Positions 1 to 8,666 of a stretch of DNA of 64,000 nt are shown here, piece after piece. The notes under the pieces were generated by a model. It ran no database searches. It was not told the DNA's origin and saw nothing but the letters and a program-made list of their open reading frames with translations. The position numbers and the translations under genes were made by a program. Within the stretch, counting starts at the first letter, position 1, and the number at the start of each line of letters is the position of its first letter. The stretch is from the NCBI RefSeq assembly GCF_000703005.1, contig NZ_JNLH01000001.1, positions 151,501 to 215,500 of the forward strand. The letters are read 5' to 3'. Source of the DNA: Pseudobutyrivibrio ruminis HUN009. GTDB lineage: Bacteria > Bacillota > Clostridia > Lachnospirales > Lachnospiraceae.

Positions 1-603
1 AGTAGCAATAGCAACTCCTGCAACACCCATATTGAAACAAATAACCAGAATAAGATTTAAAATAACATTAACAACACCGGCAATACTAAGGAAAACAAGA
101 GGATGAGTAGTATCTCCTGCTGCCCTAAGAATTGCTGCCAGGAAGTTGTACAGCATGATAGCTGGCATCGCAATGAAATATATACGAACATACAAGGCTG
201 CCAAGCCAATAACATCTTCAGGTGACCCCATTATCTCAAGTATAGGTCTGGCCAAAAACAATCCAACAAATACAAGAAATACGCCACAAATCAATGAAAA
301 AGCAGTGCTTGTATGAACTGTCTTTTTAACGTCGTCATGGTGATTTGCGCCATAAAACTGAGCTGCGCATACATTTGCACCAACGGACATACCAATAAAC
401 AAGTTAGTCATTAAATTTATAAGGGAACCTGTAGAACCAACTGCTGCAAGGCTTGCTTCGCCGGCAAAACGACCCACTACTATTACATCAGCTGCATTAA
501 AAAGAAGTTGCAAGACACCTGACAAAATAATAGGTATTGTAAAGATAATTAATTTGCCCAAGAGGGGACCATGGGTCATATCGATTTTTTTTGAATTATT
601 CAT
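1..603 (-). CDS. MATE family efflux transporter, N-terminal part
   Basis: Reading from the ATG at 603 towards the window edge gives 201 open codons with no stop, so the gene is cut by the window. The protein starts MNNSKKIDMTHGPLLGKLI and runs through several hydrophobic segments. It contains ADVIVVGRFAG and GANVCAAQFYGA, typical of the first helices of DinF/NorM-type MATE exporters that couple cation or proton influx to efflux of drugs or metabolites. The substrate cannot be told from this part. It lies downstream of the etf terminator in the same direction, so it is probably transcribed separately. Confidence 0.85.
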   Translation of the reverse strand, partial: MNNSKKIDMTHGPLLGKLIIFTIPIILSGVLQLLFNAADVIVVGRFAGEASLAAVGSTGSLINLMTNLFIGMSVGANVCAAQFYGANHHDDVKKTVHTSTAFSLICGVFLVFVGLFLARPILEIMGSPEDVIGLAALYVRIYFIAMPAIMLYNFLAAILRAAGDTTHPLVFLSIAGVVNVILNLILVICFNMGVAGVAIAT

Positions 604-632
604 AGGATGATTTTAGCACTTTACCTTGCAAA

Positions 633-670
633 ATAAAAGCTTGAGGGCAAGCCCATGTGGACTTGCCCTC
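633..670 (-). terminator. Terminator after the butyrate operon
   Basis: A 9-bp perfect stem, GAGGGCAAG (643-651) with CTTGCCCTC (662-670), is followed on the minus strand by a T-rich run. It lies 70 nt past the etfA stop codon. Confidence 0.85.
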
Positions 671-740
671 ATAAAATTAAAGAAAGAAATTATAGGAAAA
701 ATCTATACTTCTAAAAGAATAGATATTGCCCTTAAAGGAA

Positions 741-1784
741 TTATTTTGAAGCGATCTCAGCCTTGAGTGCTTCTGTAAGAGCTGGAACGATCTTGTTAAG
801 ATCTCCAACGATACCATAATCAGCTACGTCAAAGATAGGAGCTGTCTCATCTTTGTTGATAGCGATGATGATATCTGACTCTTCCATACCTGCTGTATGC
901 TGGATAGCACCAGAGATACCAATTGCAAAGTAAACGTTTGGACGAACAGTCTTACCTGTCTGACCAACCTGAAGATCCTTTGGCTTCCATCCAGCATCTA
1001 CTACTGCACGTGAGCAAGATACTGTACCACCAAGAACCTCTGCAAGATCATCAAGGAGCTTGAAGTTCTCTGGAGAACCAACTCCACGACCACCAGATAC
1101 AAGGATCTTTGCATCCATGATATCTACTGTTGTTGCAACGTTCTTTACTACGTTAAGAATCTCAACGAATCTATTGTTTTCCTTAAGCTCTGGCTTGAAG
1201 TTGATAACTTCTGCCTTGCGGCCTGCCTGCTTCTCAAGCTTCTGCATAACACCTGGACGAACTGTAGCCATCTGTGGACGGTTGTCTGGGCATGCGATTG
1301 TAGCGATTGTGTTTCCACCGAATGCTGGACGAGTCATAAGAAGCTGATTGTGCTTCTGCTCCTGACCTTCTCTAGCCTGAAGTGGGAAATCACCAATCTC
1401 AAGTGATGTACAGTCAGCTGTAAGACCTGTCTTTACTCTAGCTGAAACTGTAGGACCAAGATCACGACCGATAGCTGTTGCACCAACGAGCATAATCTCT
1501 GGCTTGTACTCATTAATATAAGCTGTAAGAGCCTGTGCATATGGCTCTGTACGATATGTTTCAAGTGCTGGATCATCAATAACAACAACCTTGTCTGCAC
1601 CGTACTCACCAAGCTCATCTGCAAGGTTAGCAATGCCTGAACCAAGTACTACTGCTGTTACATCTGTTCCTAAATCTGCTGCAAGCTCATGTGCCTTGCC
1701 GATAAGTTCGAAGGCAATTGAGCTAAGTTTATTATCAACCTGCTGAGCGAATATAGCTACGCCCTTGTATTCTTCTAATGACAT
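741..1784 (-). CDS. etfA: Electron transfer flavoprotein subunit alpha
   Basis: The 347-residue product is a normal-length EtfA. The N-terminal half has the nucleotide-binding-like ETF fold (VLGSGI, VGATAIGRDLGP). The C-terminal FAD domain has the signature SGGRGVGSPENF, followed by GWKPKDLQVGQTGKTVRPNVYFAIGISGAIQH, the usual FAD-binding stretch of alpha subunits. With EtfB and butyryl-CoA dehydrogenase it is expected to form the cytoplasmic Bcd/Etf complex that reduces crotonyl-CoA with NADH and, in clostridia, bifurcates electrons to ferredoxin. GAGGAGG lies 8 nt before the ATG. It is the last gene of the operon, 18 nt after etfB. Confidence 0.97.
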   Translation of the reverse strand: MSLEEYKGVAIFAQQVDNKLSSIAFELIGKAHELAADLGTDVTAVVLGSGIANLADELGEYGADKVVVIDDPALETYRTEPYAQALTAYINEYKPEIMLVGATAIGRDLGPTVSARVKTGLTADCTSLEIGDFPLQAREGQEQKHNQLLMTRPAFGGNTIATIACPDNRPQMATVRPGVMQKLEKQAGRKAEVINFKPELKENNRFVEILNVVKNVATTVDIMDAKILVSGGRGVGSPENFKLLDDLAEVLGGTVSCSRAVVDAGWKPKDLQVGQTGKTVRPNVYFAIGISGAIQHTAGMEESDIIIAINKDETAPIFDVADYGIVGDLNKIVPALTEALKAEIASK

Positions 1785-1802
1785 TATATTTGCCTCCTCT
1801 TA

Positions 1803-2585
1803 TTAAATTACATGCTTTTCTTTAAGCTTGCCAACGATATATTCTACTGACTCCTTAGGATCAAGTGCAACCTTCTCGCCTGCACCCTTACGAACCTTAT
1901 CAGAAGCCTTTGCAATCTTTGTTGGAGAACCAGCAAGACCGATGTTTGCATCATCAAGATCTGTAAGATCATCACGGCCCCATACTGTTACTTCCTTATC
2001 GAAAGCATCGAAGATTCCGCCTGGAGTCATATAACGTGGCTCGTTAAGCTCTGAAAGAGCTGTGATAAGACATGGCATCTGAGCCTTAATCTCATGATAT
2101 CTGTCTTCATACTGACGCTTAACGATTACGCTGTTTCCTTCAACCTTAATATCCTCTGCATAAGAGATAACTGGAAGACCAAGGTGCTCAGCGATCTGTG
2201 GACCAACCTGAGCTGTATCACCATCGATAGCCTGACGACCTGTGATGATAAGATCATAATCAAGTTTCTTTACTGCAGCTGCAACTGTTGAAGATGTAGC
2301 CCAAGTATCAGCGCCACCAAGGCGTCTATCTGTAACAAGTACTGCTTCATCAGCACCCATAGCAAGAGCTTCACGAAGCATATCATCTGCCTTAGGAAGT
2401 CCCATTGTAAGAACTGTAACCTTTGCGCCTGTCTCATCCTTGATACGAAGAGCAGCCTCAAGGCCTGCCTTGTCATCAGGATTCATAATTGCGAGCATAG
2501 CTGCTCTATCAAGAGTTCCATCTGGGTTAAACTTAACGCCGCCCTTTGTATCAGGAACCTGTTTAATACATACTACGATATTCAT
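1803..2585 (-). CDS. etfB: Electron transfer flavoprotein subunit beta
   Basis: The 260-residue product begins MNIVVCIKQVPDTKG, the standard EtfB start, and carries NPDDKAGLEAALRIKDE and DYDLIITGRQAIDGDTAQVGP, the AMP/FAD-binding signature of the beta family. Bifurcating EtfB proteins hold a second FAD that takes electrons from NADH; the clostridial operon context suggests that type, but this was not tested by alignment. AAAGGAG precedes the ATG. It lies between bcd and etfA. Confidence 0.97.
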   Translation of the reverse strand: MNIVVCIKQVPDTKGGVKFNPDGTLDRAAMLAIMNPDDKAGLEAALRIKDETGAKVTVLTMGLPKADDMLREALAMGADEAVLVTDRRLGGADTWATSSTVAAAVKKLDYDLIITGRQAIDGDTAQVGPQIAEHLGLPVISYAEDIKVEGNSVIVKRQYEDRYHEIKAQMPCLITALSELNEPRYMTPGGIFDAFDKEVTVWGRDDLTDLDDANIGLAGSPTKIAKASDKVRKGAGEKVALDPKESVEYIVGKLKEKHVI

Positions 2586-2624
2586 GTATTTAATCTCCTT
2601 TAACTTAAATGCTACTAATCAAAA

Positions 2625-3794
2625 TTATTTGAGCATTGAGCCAGAGATAACCATTCTCTGAACCTCAGATGTTCCCTCATAAATTTCTGTAATCTTTGCA
2701 TCACGCATCATGCGCTCAACATCGTACTCTCTTGTATAACCGTAACCACCGTGGAGCTGAACAGCCTTTGTAGTAACAGCCATAGCAGCCTCAGCAGCGA
2801 AAAGCTTAGCCTCAGCAGCTTCTACAGAGTAGCTTGTCTTGTGATCAATGGCATACTGATCCTTTGTGCAAGCAGCCTTGTAAACAAGATACTTAGCAGC
2901 ATCCATACGAGCCTTCATGTCAGCAAGCTGGAATGATGTATTCTGGAATGCAGCGATTGGACGACCAAACTGCTTTCTCTCCTTTACGAAATCAATTGTC
3001 GCGTCGATTGAGCCTTCACCAATACCAAGAGCCTGTGCAGCGATACCAATACGTCCACCATCAAGTGTGTGCATAGCGATACCAAATCCCTTGCCTCTTG
3101 TACCAAGGAGGTTCTCCTTTGGAATACGGCAATCCTGGAAGATAAGCTCGTATGTAGAAGAAGCACGGATACCCATCTTCTTCTCCTTTGTACCGAATGT
3201 AAATCCTGGTGTGTCCTTCTCTACGATGAATGCAGAGAACTTCTTAGACTTACGTCCCTTAGCATCTTCAACGATATCTGTAACAGCGATAACGATGTAG
3301 ATATCAGCTTCTTTACCGTTTGTGATGAAGCACTTAGATCCGTTAAGTACCCAAGAATCTCCATCTTCAACAGCCTTTGTCTGAGCACCCTGAGCATCTG
3401 TACCAGCACCTGGCTCTGTAAGTGCGAATGCACCAAGCTTCTTACCACTTGCAAGTGGAACTAAGTACTTCTGCTTCTGCTCTTCTGTACCATATGTAAG
3501 AATAGGATCGCAGCAAAGTGATGTATGTGCTGAAACGATAACACCTGTTGTACCGCAAACCTTTGAAAGCTCCTCTACGCACATGATGTATGTAAGAACA
3601 TCACATCCCTGTCCGCCGTACTCCTTTGGTACTGGAATACCCATGAAGCCATACTTCATCATCTTCTCAACGTTCTCACGTGGGAAGCACTCTGTCTCAT
3701 CAATTTCCTGAGCAACTGGCTTTACTTCATTCTGAGCGAAATCTCTGAATAACTGTCTAGCCATCTCATGCTTTTTATCTAATGTAAAATCCAT
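2625..3794 (-). CDS. bcd: Butyryl-CoA dehydrogenase
   Basis: The 389-residue product belongs to the acyl-CoA dehydrogenase family and carries out the last carbon-reduction step to butyryl-CoA. It has the FAD/substrate motifs FALTEPGAGTDA and WVLNGSKCFITNG. Near the C-terminus is QLHGGYGYTREYDVERMMRDAKITEIYEGTSEVQR, where the E of YEGTSE is the expected catalytic base of short-chain members. The start at 3794 (MDFTLDKKHEMARQ) is chosen because AAGGAG lies 9 nt upstream; an in-frame upstream start at 3827 has no such site. The gene sits between hbd and etfB. Confidence 0.96.
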   Translation of the reverse strand: MDFTLDKKHEMARQLFRDFAQNEVKPVAQEIDETECFPRENVEKMMKYGFMGIPVPKEYGGQGCDVLTYIMCVEELSKVCGTTGVIVSAHTSLCCDPILTYGTEEQKQKYLVPLASGKKLGAFALTEPGAGTDAQGAQTKAVEDGDSWVLNGSKCFITNGKEADIYIVIAVTDIVEDAKGRKSKKFSAFIVEKDTPGFTFGTKEKKMGIRASSTYELIFQDCRIPKENLLGTRGKGFGIAMHTLDGGRIGIAAQALGIGEGSIDATIDFVKERKQFGRPIAAFQNTSFQLADMKARMDAAKYLVYKAACTKDQYAIDHKTSYSVEAAEAKLFAAEAAMAVTTKAVQLHGGYGYTREYDVERMMRDAKITEIYEGTSEVQRMVISGSMLK

Positions 3795-3843
3795 GATCTG
3801 AATCTCCTTAATATTTTTATGCCCCATTGCCCCTATTTCAACA

Positions 3844-3938
3844 TGCTCCCGCAGGGCACCCTCCGCACTTTCGCGAGGGTCCTCCCGCCGGCGTAGGTCC
3901 TCCCTCGCTCGGCACGGTATCCCCTGCTCGCGCTTGCC
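3844..3938 (-). repeat. GC-rich structured repeat, copy A (bcd-hbd spacer)
   Basis: This roughly 95-bp block is far more GC-rich than its surroundings. It shares three blocks with copy B at 4924-5022: TGCTCCCGCARGGCA, a core CTCCCGCCGGCGTRGGT, and GCTCGCGCTYGCC. Inside are nested arms: GCAGGG (3851-3856) with CCCTGC (3922-3927), and GCGAGGG (3873-3879) with CCCTCGC (3902-3908). It is transcribed within the butyrate operon. The strand is given as that of the operon. Confidence 0.75.
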
Positions 3939-3999
3939 AAGCTTAAGAGCAATGTGGCTGTTTGATATATACCCTAAGCCTTATCTGGCTTGTTACGAT

Positions 4000-4872
4000 T
4001 TACTGAGCGTCTACAGCAGTCTTAGTACGGTCTGCGTTGTATACGTAGAATCCCTTACCAGACTTAACACCAAGGTTACCACCACGAACCATCTTACGAA
4101 GGAGTGGGCAAGCACGATACTTGCTGTCACCTGTTTCGTTGTAAAGAACGTCCATAATTGCAAGGCAAATATCAAGACCGATGAAATCACCAAGCTCAAG
4201 TGGTCCCATTGGGTGGTTAGCACCAAGCTTCATAGCTGCATCGATACCAGCGATATCTGAAACACCTTCCATCTTGATGAAAGCAGCTTCGTTGATCATT
4301 GGGATAAGGATACGGTTTACGACGAAACCAGCTGCTTCGTTAACCTGTACAGGAGTCTTTCCGATTTCCTCAGCAATCTTCTTGATTGCATCAACTGTCT
4401 CAGCAGGTGTGTTAACACCAGCGATAACTTCTACAAGCTTCATTCTATCTGCAGGATTGAAGAAGTGCATACCGATCATTGGACGGTTAAGACCATTTCC
4501 GATTTCTGTGATAGAAAGTGATGATGTGTTAGAAGCGAAGATGCACTCAGGCTTAGCGATTTCGTCAAGCTCCTTAAATGTTGTCTTCTTAACTTCCATA
4601 TTCTCGAAAGCAGCCTCTACGATGAGGTCACAATCCTTGCAAAGGTCTTCCTTAACACCTGGAGTAATCTTAGCTAAGATAGCATCTACAGCTGCCTGCT
4701 CCATTTTGCCTTTTTCAACAAGTCTTGCATAACCCTTTGCAATCTTGTCCTTTCCGCCTTCTGCCCACTCCTGCTTAATATCGCAAAGAGCTACTTCATA
4801 ACCATCAACCATAGCAAATGCCTTAGCAATGCCCTGGCCCATTGTACCTGCGCCAATTACGCCTACCTTCAT
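4000..4872 (-). CDS. hbd: 3-hydroxybutyryl-CoA dehydrogenase
   Basis: The 290-residue product reduces acetoacetyl-CoA to 3-hydroxybutyryl-CoA. The Rossmann motif GAGTMGQGIA sits at residues 7-16. The family signature MIGMHFFNPADRMKLVEVIAG holds the catalytic His, and ETVDAIKKIAEEIGKTPVQVNEAAGFVVNRI follows. The length is normal for the monofunctional clostridial enzyme. GGAGG precedes the ATG. It is second in the operon after thl. The crotonase gene crt, placed next to hbd in many butyrate clusters, is not here; the spacers on both sides hold structured repeats instead. Confidence 0.97.
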   Translation of the reverse strand: MKVGVIGAGTMGQGIAKAFAMVDGYEVALCDIKQEWAEGGKDKIAKGYARLVEKGKMEQAAVDAILAKITPGVKEDLCKDCDLIVEAAFENMEVKKTTFKELDEIAKPECIFASNTSSLSITEIGNGLNRPMIGMHFFNPADRMKLVEVIAGVNTPAETVDAIKKIAEEIGKTPVQVNEAAGFVVNRILIPMINEAAFIKMEGVSDIAGIDAAMKLGANHPMGPLELGDFIGLDICLAIMDVLYNETGDSKYRACPLLRKMVRGGNLGVKSGKGFYVYNADRTKTAVDAQ

Positions 4873-4900
4873 TTTTAATTCCTCCTAGTATTTTTAGTCC

Positions 4901-5041
4901 GAGAAAACTATCTCATGTTTCAATGCTCCCGCAAGGCATCCCCCATTGGCAGCACCAGAAACTCCCCGCCGGCGTGGGTACCCCTCTGGTGCTACCATGG
5001 TGCCCCCTTGCTCGCGCTCGCCGACTCTGTGAAGTTTTCTC
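4901..5041 (-). repeat. GC-rich structured repeat, copy B (hbd-thl spacer)
   Basis: This is the second copy of the element at 3844-3938, here with longer nested inverted arms. GAGAAAACT (4901-4909) pairs with AGTTTTCTC (5033-5041), GCAAGG (4931-4936) with CCTTGC (5006-5011), and AGCACCAGA (4951-4959) with TCTGGTGCT (4985-4993). The core CTCCCCGCCGGCGTGGGT is at 4962-4979. The arms differ from copy A but still pair. Confidence 0.8.
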
Positions 5042-5106
5042 TCACTTAAATTTTTAAAGTATAATGAATAATTAAATATTCAAATGTAGTCTTATTGTCT
5101 TAACGA

Positions 5107-6309
5107 TTAGCCTTCGTACTTCTCAACGATAGTAGCGCAACCCATACCGCCACCGATGCAAAGAGTAGCAAGACCCTTCTTGTACTCTGGGTTGTGAATC
5201 ATATCGTAAAGTAATGTTACAAGAATACGAGCACCTGAAGCTCCTACTGGATGTCCAAGAGCGATAGCACCACCGTTTGGATTGAGCTTGTTAAGATCGA
5301 AGCCAAGCTCCTTACCAACTGCTACTGACTGAGCAGCGAATGCTTCGTTTGCTTCGTATACATCAAGATCATCAATTGTAAGACCTGCCTTAGCAAGAGC
5401 CTTCTTTGTTGCTGGAACTGGACCAACACCCATGATTTCTGGAGCGCATCCGCCAAGTGCACCAGCTACCCATGTAGCAAGTGGCTTAACACCAAGTTCC
5501 TTAGCCTTCTCCTCAGACATAACTACGAGTGCAGCTGCACCATCGTTGATACCTGAAGCATTACCAGCTGTAACAACACCGTTTGGATAAAGAGCCTTAA
5601 GCTTAGCAAGACCTTCCATTGTTGTGCCTGGTCTTGGGCCTTCATCTGTATCGAAGATAACTGTTTCTTTCTTCTTCTTGATTTCTACAGGAACGATTTC
5701 GTCCTTGAATGCACCAGTTTCGATAGCCTTGCAAGCCTTGTTCTGAGAGTTAACTGCGAACTCATCAAGCTCTTCTCTTGTAAGCTTCCACTGCTCAGCT
5801 ACGTTATCAGCTGTCTTAATCATGTGGTAATCATTGTATGCATCCCAAAGAGCATCCTTAACCATTGTATCTACTAAAGCACCCTGGCTGTTTGATGGCC
5901 ATGTCATTCTGTAACCGAAACGACCATTTGGAAGTGCGAATGGAGCAAGTGACATGTTCTCCATACCACCAGCTACAACAACATCAGCGTCACCAGCGAT
6001 AATCATCTGAGCTGCCTGGTTTACACAGTTAAGACCTGAACCACAAACAACGTTTGTAGTAACAGCTGTTGTCTCGTTTGGAAGACCAGCCTTGATAGCT
6101 GCCTGACGAGCAACGTTCTGTCCTAAACCTGCCTGGATAACACATCCCATATATACGTGCTCTACGTCCTCTGGCTTGATTCCAGCTCTCTTAACTGCCT
6201 CTTTAATTACGATAGCACCTAAGTCTACTGCTGGAGTGTTGCTAAGTGATCCGCCCATTGTACCAATGGCTGTTCTACATGCGCTAGCAATAACTACTTT
6301 TTTTCCCAT
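5107..6309 (-). CDS. thl: Acetyl-CoA acetyltransferase (thiolase)
   Basis: The 400-residue product condenses two acetyl-CoA to acetoacetyl-CoA, the entry step of butyrate formation. It shows the acyl-accepting Cys in [18 protein letters not shown], the NEAFAAQS motif, the [11 protein letters not shown]is motif and the C-terminal catalytic Cys in [22 protein letters not shown] lies before the ATG. It is the first gene of the operon, and the upstream region holds Rex-like dyads, which fits redox control. Confidence 0.97.
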   Translation of the reverse strand: MGKKVVIASACRTAIGTMGGSLSNTPAVDLGAIVIKEAVKRAGIKPEDVEHVYMGCVIQAGLGQNVARQAAIKAGLPNETTAVTTNVVCGSGLNCVNQAAQMIIAGDADVVVAGGMENMSLAPFALPNGRFGYRMTWPSNSQGALVDTMVKDALWDAYNDYHMIKTADNVAEQWKLTREELDEFAVNSQNKACKAIETGAFKDEIVPVEIKKKKETVIFDTDEGPRPGTTMEGLAKLKALYPNGVVTAGNASGINDGAAALVVMSEEKAKELGVKPLATWVAGALGGCAPEIMGVGPVPATKKALAKAGLTIDDLDVYEANEAFAAQSVAVGKELGFDLNKLNPNGGAIALGHPVGASGARILVTLLYDMIHNPEYKKGLATLCIGGGMGCATIVEKYEG

Positions 6310-6365
6310 CTTTTCTTTCTCCTTTGTAGAAATAATTTGTTTTCGGTATTGATAAGTTCTTTCTT

Positions 6366-6382
6366 TTGTTAAAATTCAACAA
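6366..6382. promoter_or_regulatory. Rex-like dyad, weak
   Basis: TTGTT-N7-AACAA is an inverted repeat 57 nt upstream of thl. Its arms match the Rex arms, but the spacing is one base short of the usual 18-bp operator, so it is a weak candidate. Confidence 0.35.
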
Positions 6383-6398
6383 TTATCAGCTCTTAGAA

Positions 6399-6416
6399 CT
6401 GTTAATTTTTTAACGA
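6399..6416. promoter_or_regulatory. Probable Rex operator of the butyrate operon
   Basis: CTGTTAATTTTTTAACGA matches the clostridial Rex consensus TTGTTAANNNNTTAACAA at 14 of 14 defined inner and outer positions except the first and the seventeenth. Rex is the NADH/NAD+-sensing repressor known to control thl and crt-bcd-etf-hbd in clostridia. The site lies 90-107 nt upstream of the thl start. Confidence 0.65.
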
Positions 6417-6453
6417 ACCTTTTCAAAAAAAAAGAGCTCATCTCTCTCCGTCG

Positions 6454-6473
6454 TTGTGAAAATATTAACACAA
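6454..6473. promoter_or_regulatory. TTGTG/CACAA dyad upstream of thl
   Basis: TTGTGAAAATATTAACACAA is a dyad with TTGTG/CACAA arms, resembling the Rex arms of other Firmicutes but two bases wider. Together with the dyads at 6366 and 6399 it makes three related inverted repeats in 108 bp. The rest of the 6310-6690 spacer holds AT-rich DNA and the terminator at 6608. Confidence 0.4.
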
Positions 6474-6607
6474 CTCCAATTTCATTTCAATGAGAATTTT
6501 TTCATACTTCACTGTGCATATGCTAACTTTCAGAATATTCATCATCAAGTTGCTCAATTCTCACACTCCGCTCGTTAAATAATTATCAAGAAATGGCTTA
6601 TTTTCGT

Positions 6608-6642
6608 TAAAAAGGAAACCGCAATTTTAAATCGCGGTTTCC
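6608..6642 (-). terminator. Terminator after the GH127 gene
   Basis: GGAAACCGC (6614-6622) pairs with GCGGTTTCC (6634-6642), extended through a partly paired AT loop. The minus strand continues with TTTTTAACG. It closes the solute-binding protein/GH127 unit. Confidence 0.85.
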
Positions 6643-6690
6643 GAATTGTGTCTATGCATGTGAAAATTTATTATAAATTCGAACATGCTA

Positions 6691-8637
6691 TTATTCTCTA
6701 ATCCATACCTGCATCTCGTTTTCGCCTCTATTTGCCCATGCATAATATGGAATAAACTTAATCTTTGCGTTTTCTTTCTTTATTGTTTCTGTGAAGTAGA
6801 GTAAATTACCGTTATCAACTACAAGTCTTTCAGCTTCGCCTTCAATAACCCCTACACCATTCAAAAGCTTTTCGTCGAAATGATATTCGAGCTTTTTGTC
6901 AGCAGGCAAACTAATATTATTTAGATTGTCACCATTATCGACTCCTTCGATGCAATAGATGAAAGGGCCACGTCCGATTGCAACCTTGCCATTATTCTCG
7001 GATACAAGTGGATTGCAATAATAACGTCTTACAGACATTTTAAACTTTAGAACCATGCTGGCTTTTCCATTAGCTTCCATATCCAGATAATGATAGCCCT
7101 GTTCAGCATTTATAGGTACATCTTTTCCATCAACTATAATACACTTTTCATCTGCCCAACTTGGAATTCTAATTCCAAATCTGATTCTATCAGCCCCTGA
7201 ATTCTTAACAGAGACTTTCACAGTTTCGTCCCAAGGGAACTCAGTCTCCTGTGTTATTTCCACATAGTTGTTTCCAACGTTAATGTGAGACTCAGAATCA
7301 ATATACTGATTAAGCAGAATTCCGTTTTCCTTAACAGTGTAGATATAGTCATCAAGTGATGTAATCATTCTTGCAAGGTTTGGTGGACAACAAGCACATC
7401 CAAGCCATGCTGGACGAACAGGCTTTACATGACTTTTAGTAGGATCAAGCTTTGATTTTTTAGGATTAACTTCCAGAGGGTTTACATAGAAGAAATGTTT
7501 ACCATCAAGTGCCATTCCTGCCAAAGCGCAATTGTACAGTGCTCGTTCCATAACTTCTGCATATTCACTATTTGGCTCTATTCTAAGCATTTGTCTTGCA
7601 AAGAAAATTAGTCCAATTGCCGCGCAAGTCTCGCAGTACATAGTGTCATTTGGCAAATCATAATCAAGTGTAAATGACTCTCCTATAACGGTAGAGCCAA
7701 TGCCTCCGGTAATGAACATTCGCTTTTCTACTACATCTTTCCAAAGACGTTTACATGCTTTGAAGATTTCTTTATCTCCTGTTTCTGCAGCTAAATCTGC
7801 AAGTGCAGTACACATGTATACCAGTCTTACTGCATGACCTTCAGCAGTTTCCTGTTCAAGTATTGGTTTATGATTTTGGAAATATGTGTCAGGAAGGTTT
7901 TCAATTCCATTTAACGCATTAGGACCATCGTATTCCTTTGCCTGCTCTTTGAAAAACTGAGGATTCTTTCCTCTTTCAAGCAAGAAGTACTTTGCCAAAT
8001 TCAAATAGCGTTTTTCTTCAGTTGCTCTGTATAATCTCAGCAAGCCTATTTCGATTTCCTCATGTCCATCATAGCCATGAATTTTTCCGTCCTCTGGCCC
8101 AAAGTTCGCATCAATATTATCAGCACATTTCTTTGCTACGTTAAGTACTTTTTCATTTCCTGTAGCATCATGATAAGCCACTGCAGCCTCAATAAAATGC
8201 CCCATACAATATAGCTCATGGCTGCCTGCTAATCTTTTGTATCTACTATCCAATCCTAGAATCGAAAAGTAGGTATCCAAATATCCATCATCCTCTTGTG
8301 CATCAGCTATTAAATCAATTACTTCCAAAGCCTTTTTTTCAAGCTCAGGATTCATTTTTTCCCTAAGGGAGTAGGCTACGGCCTCCAACCATTTGTACAC
8401 ATCACTGTCCTGAAAAGTCCAACCATAATGTGTCCCTTTTTCTCGTCCTGCTGCAATTTTAAAATTAGCAATTGCATGGCTTTTCTCGTTTGGGATTGAA
8501 TCGTCGTTTCTTTCCTTCTCAATAACGATATCCGCCTGGTCGTTTAAAACGCTCCACTGAAAAGGAATCATTTCTTTCCTAACAAGACCACGATATCTTC
8601 CCCAAAACTTTGATGTAATACTAATGTTGTCAGCCAT
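6691..8637 (-). CDS. GH127 beta-L-arabinofuranosidase
   Basis: The 648-residue product has no signal peptide, so it probably acts on imported oligosaccharides. It matches family GH127 (HypBA1, DUF1680), which removes beta-L-arabinofuranosyl residues. Glu320 (STVIGE), Cys338 (YCETC) and the Cys416-Cys417 pair (GCACCPPN) fall at the spacing of the Zn-binding Glu322, Cys340, Cys417 and Cys418 of HypBA1, where the last Cys is the proposed nucleophile. An (alpha/alpha)6 catalytic domain is followed by beta-rich C-terminal regions. It starts 29 nt after the solute-binding protein gene and ends at a strong terminator. Confidence 0.9.
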   Translation of the reverse strand: MADNISITSKFWGRYRGLVRKEMIPFQWSVLNDQADIVIEKERNDDSIPNEKSHAIANFKIAAGREKGTHYGWTFQDSDVYKWLEAVAYSLREKMNPELEKKALEVIDLIADAQEDDGYLDTYFSILGLDSRYKRLAGSHELYCMGHFIEAAVAYHDATGNEKVLNVAKKCADNIDANFGPEDGKIHGYDGHEEIEIGLLRLYRATEEKRYLNLAKYFLLERGKNPQFFKEQAKEYDGPNALNGIENLPDTYFQNHKPILEQETAEGHAVRLVYMCTALADLAAETGDKEIFKACKRLWKDVVEKRMFITGGIGSTVIGESFTLDYDLPNDTMYCETCAAIGLIFFARQMLRIEPNSEYAEVMERALYNCALAGMALDGKHFFYVNPLEVNPKKSKLDPTKSHVKPVRPAWLGCACCPPNLARMITSLDDYIYTVKENGILLNQYIDSESHINVGNNYVEITQETEFPWDETVKVSVKNSGADRIRFGIRIPSWADEKCIIVDGKDVPINAEQGYHYLDMEANGKASMVLKFKMSVRRYYCNPLVSENNGKVAIGRGPFIYCIEGVDNGDNLNNISLPADKKLEYHFDEKLLNGVGVIEGEAERLVVDNGNLLYFTETIKKENAKIKFIPYYAWANRGENEMQVWIRE

Positions 8638-8666
8638 ATTATCCCCCTTTGACTAGCTTTATTTAA

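Noticed and set aside
1060..1347. Plus-strand open frames opposite etfA, etfB, bcd and hbd, several over 90 codons.
   Set aside because: They have no ribosome sites and lie wholly inside strongly supported genes on the other strand.
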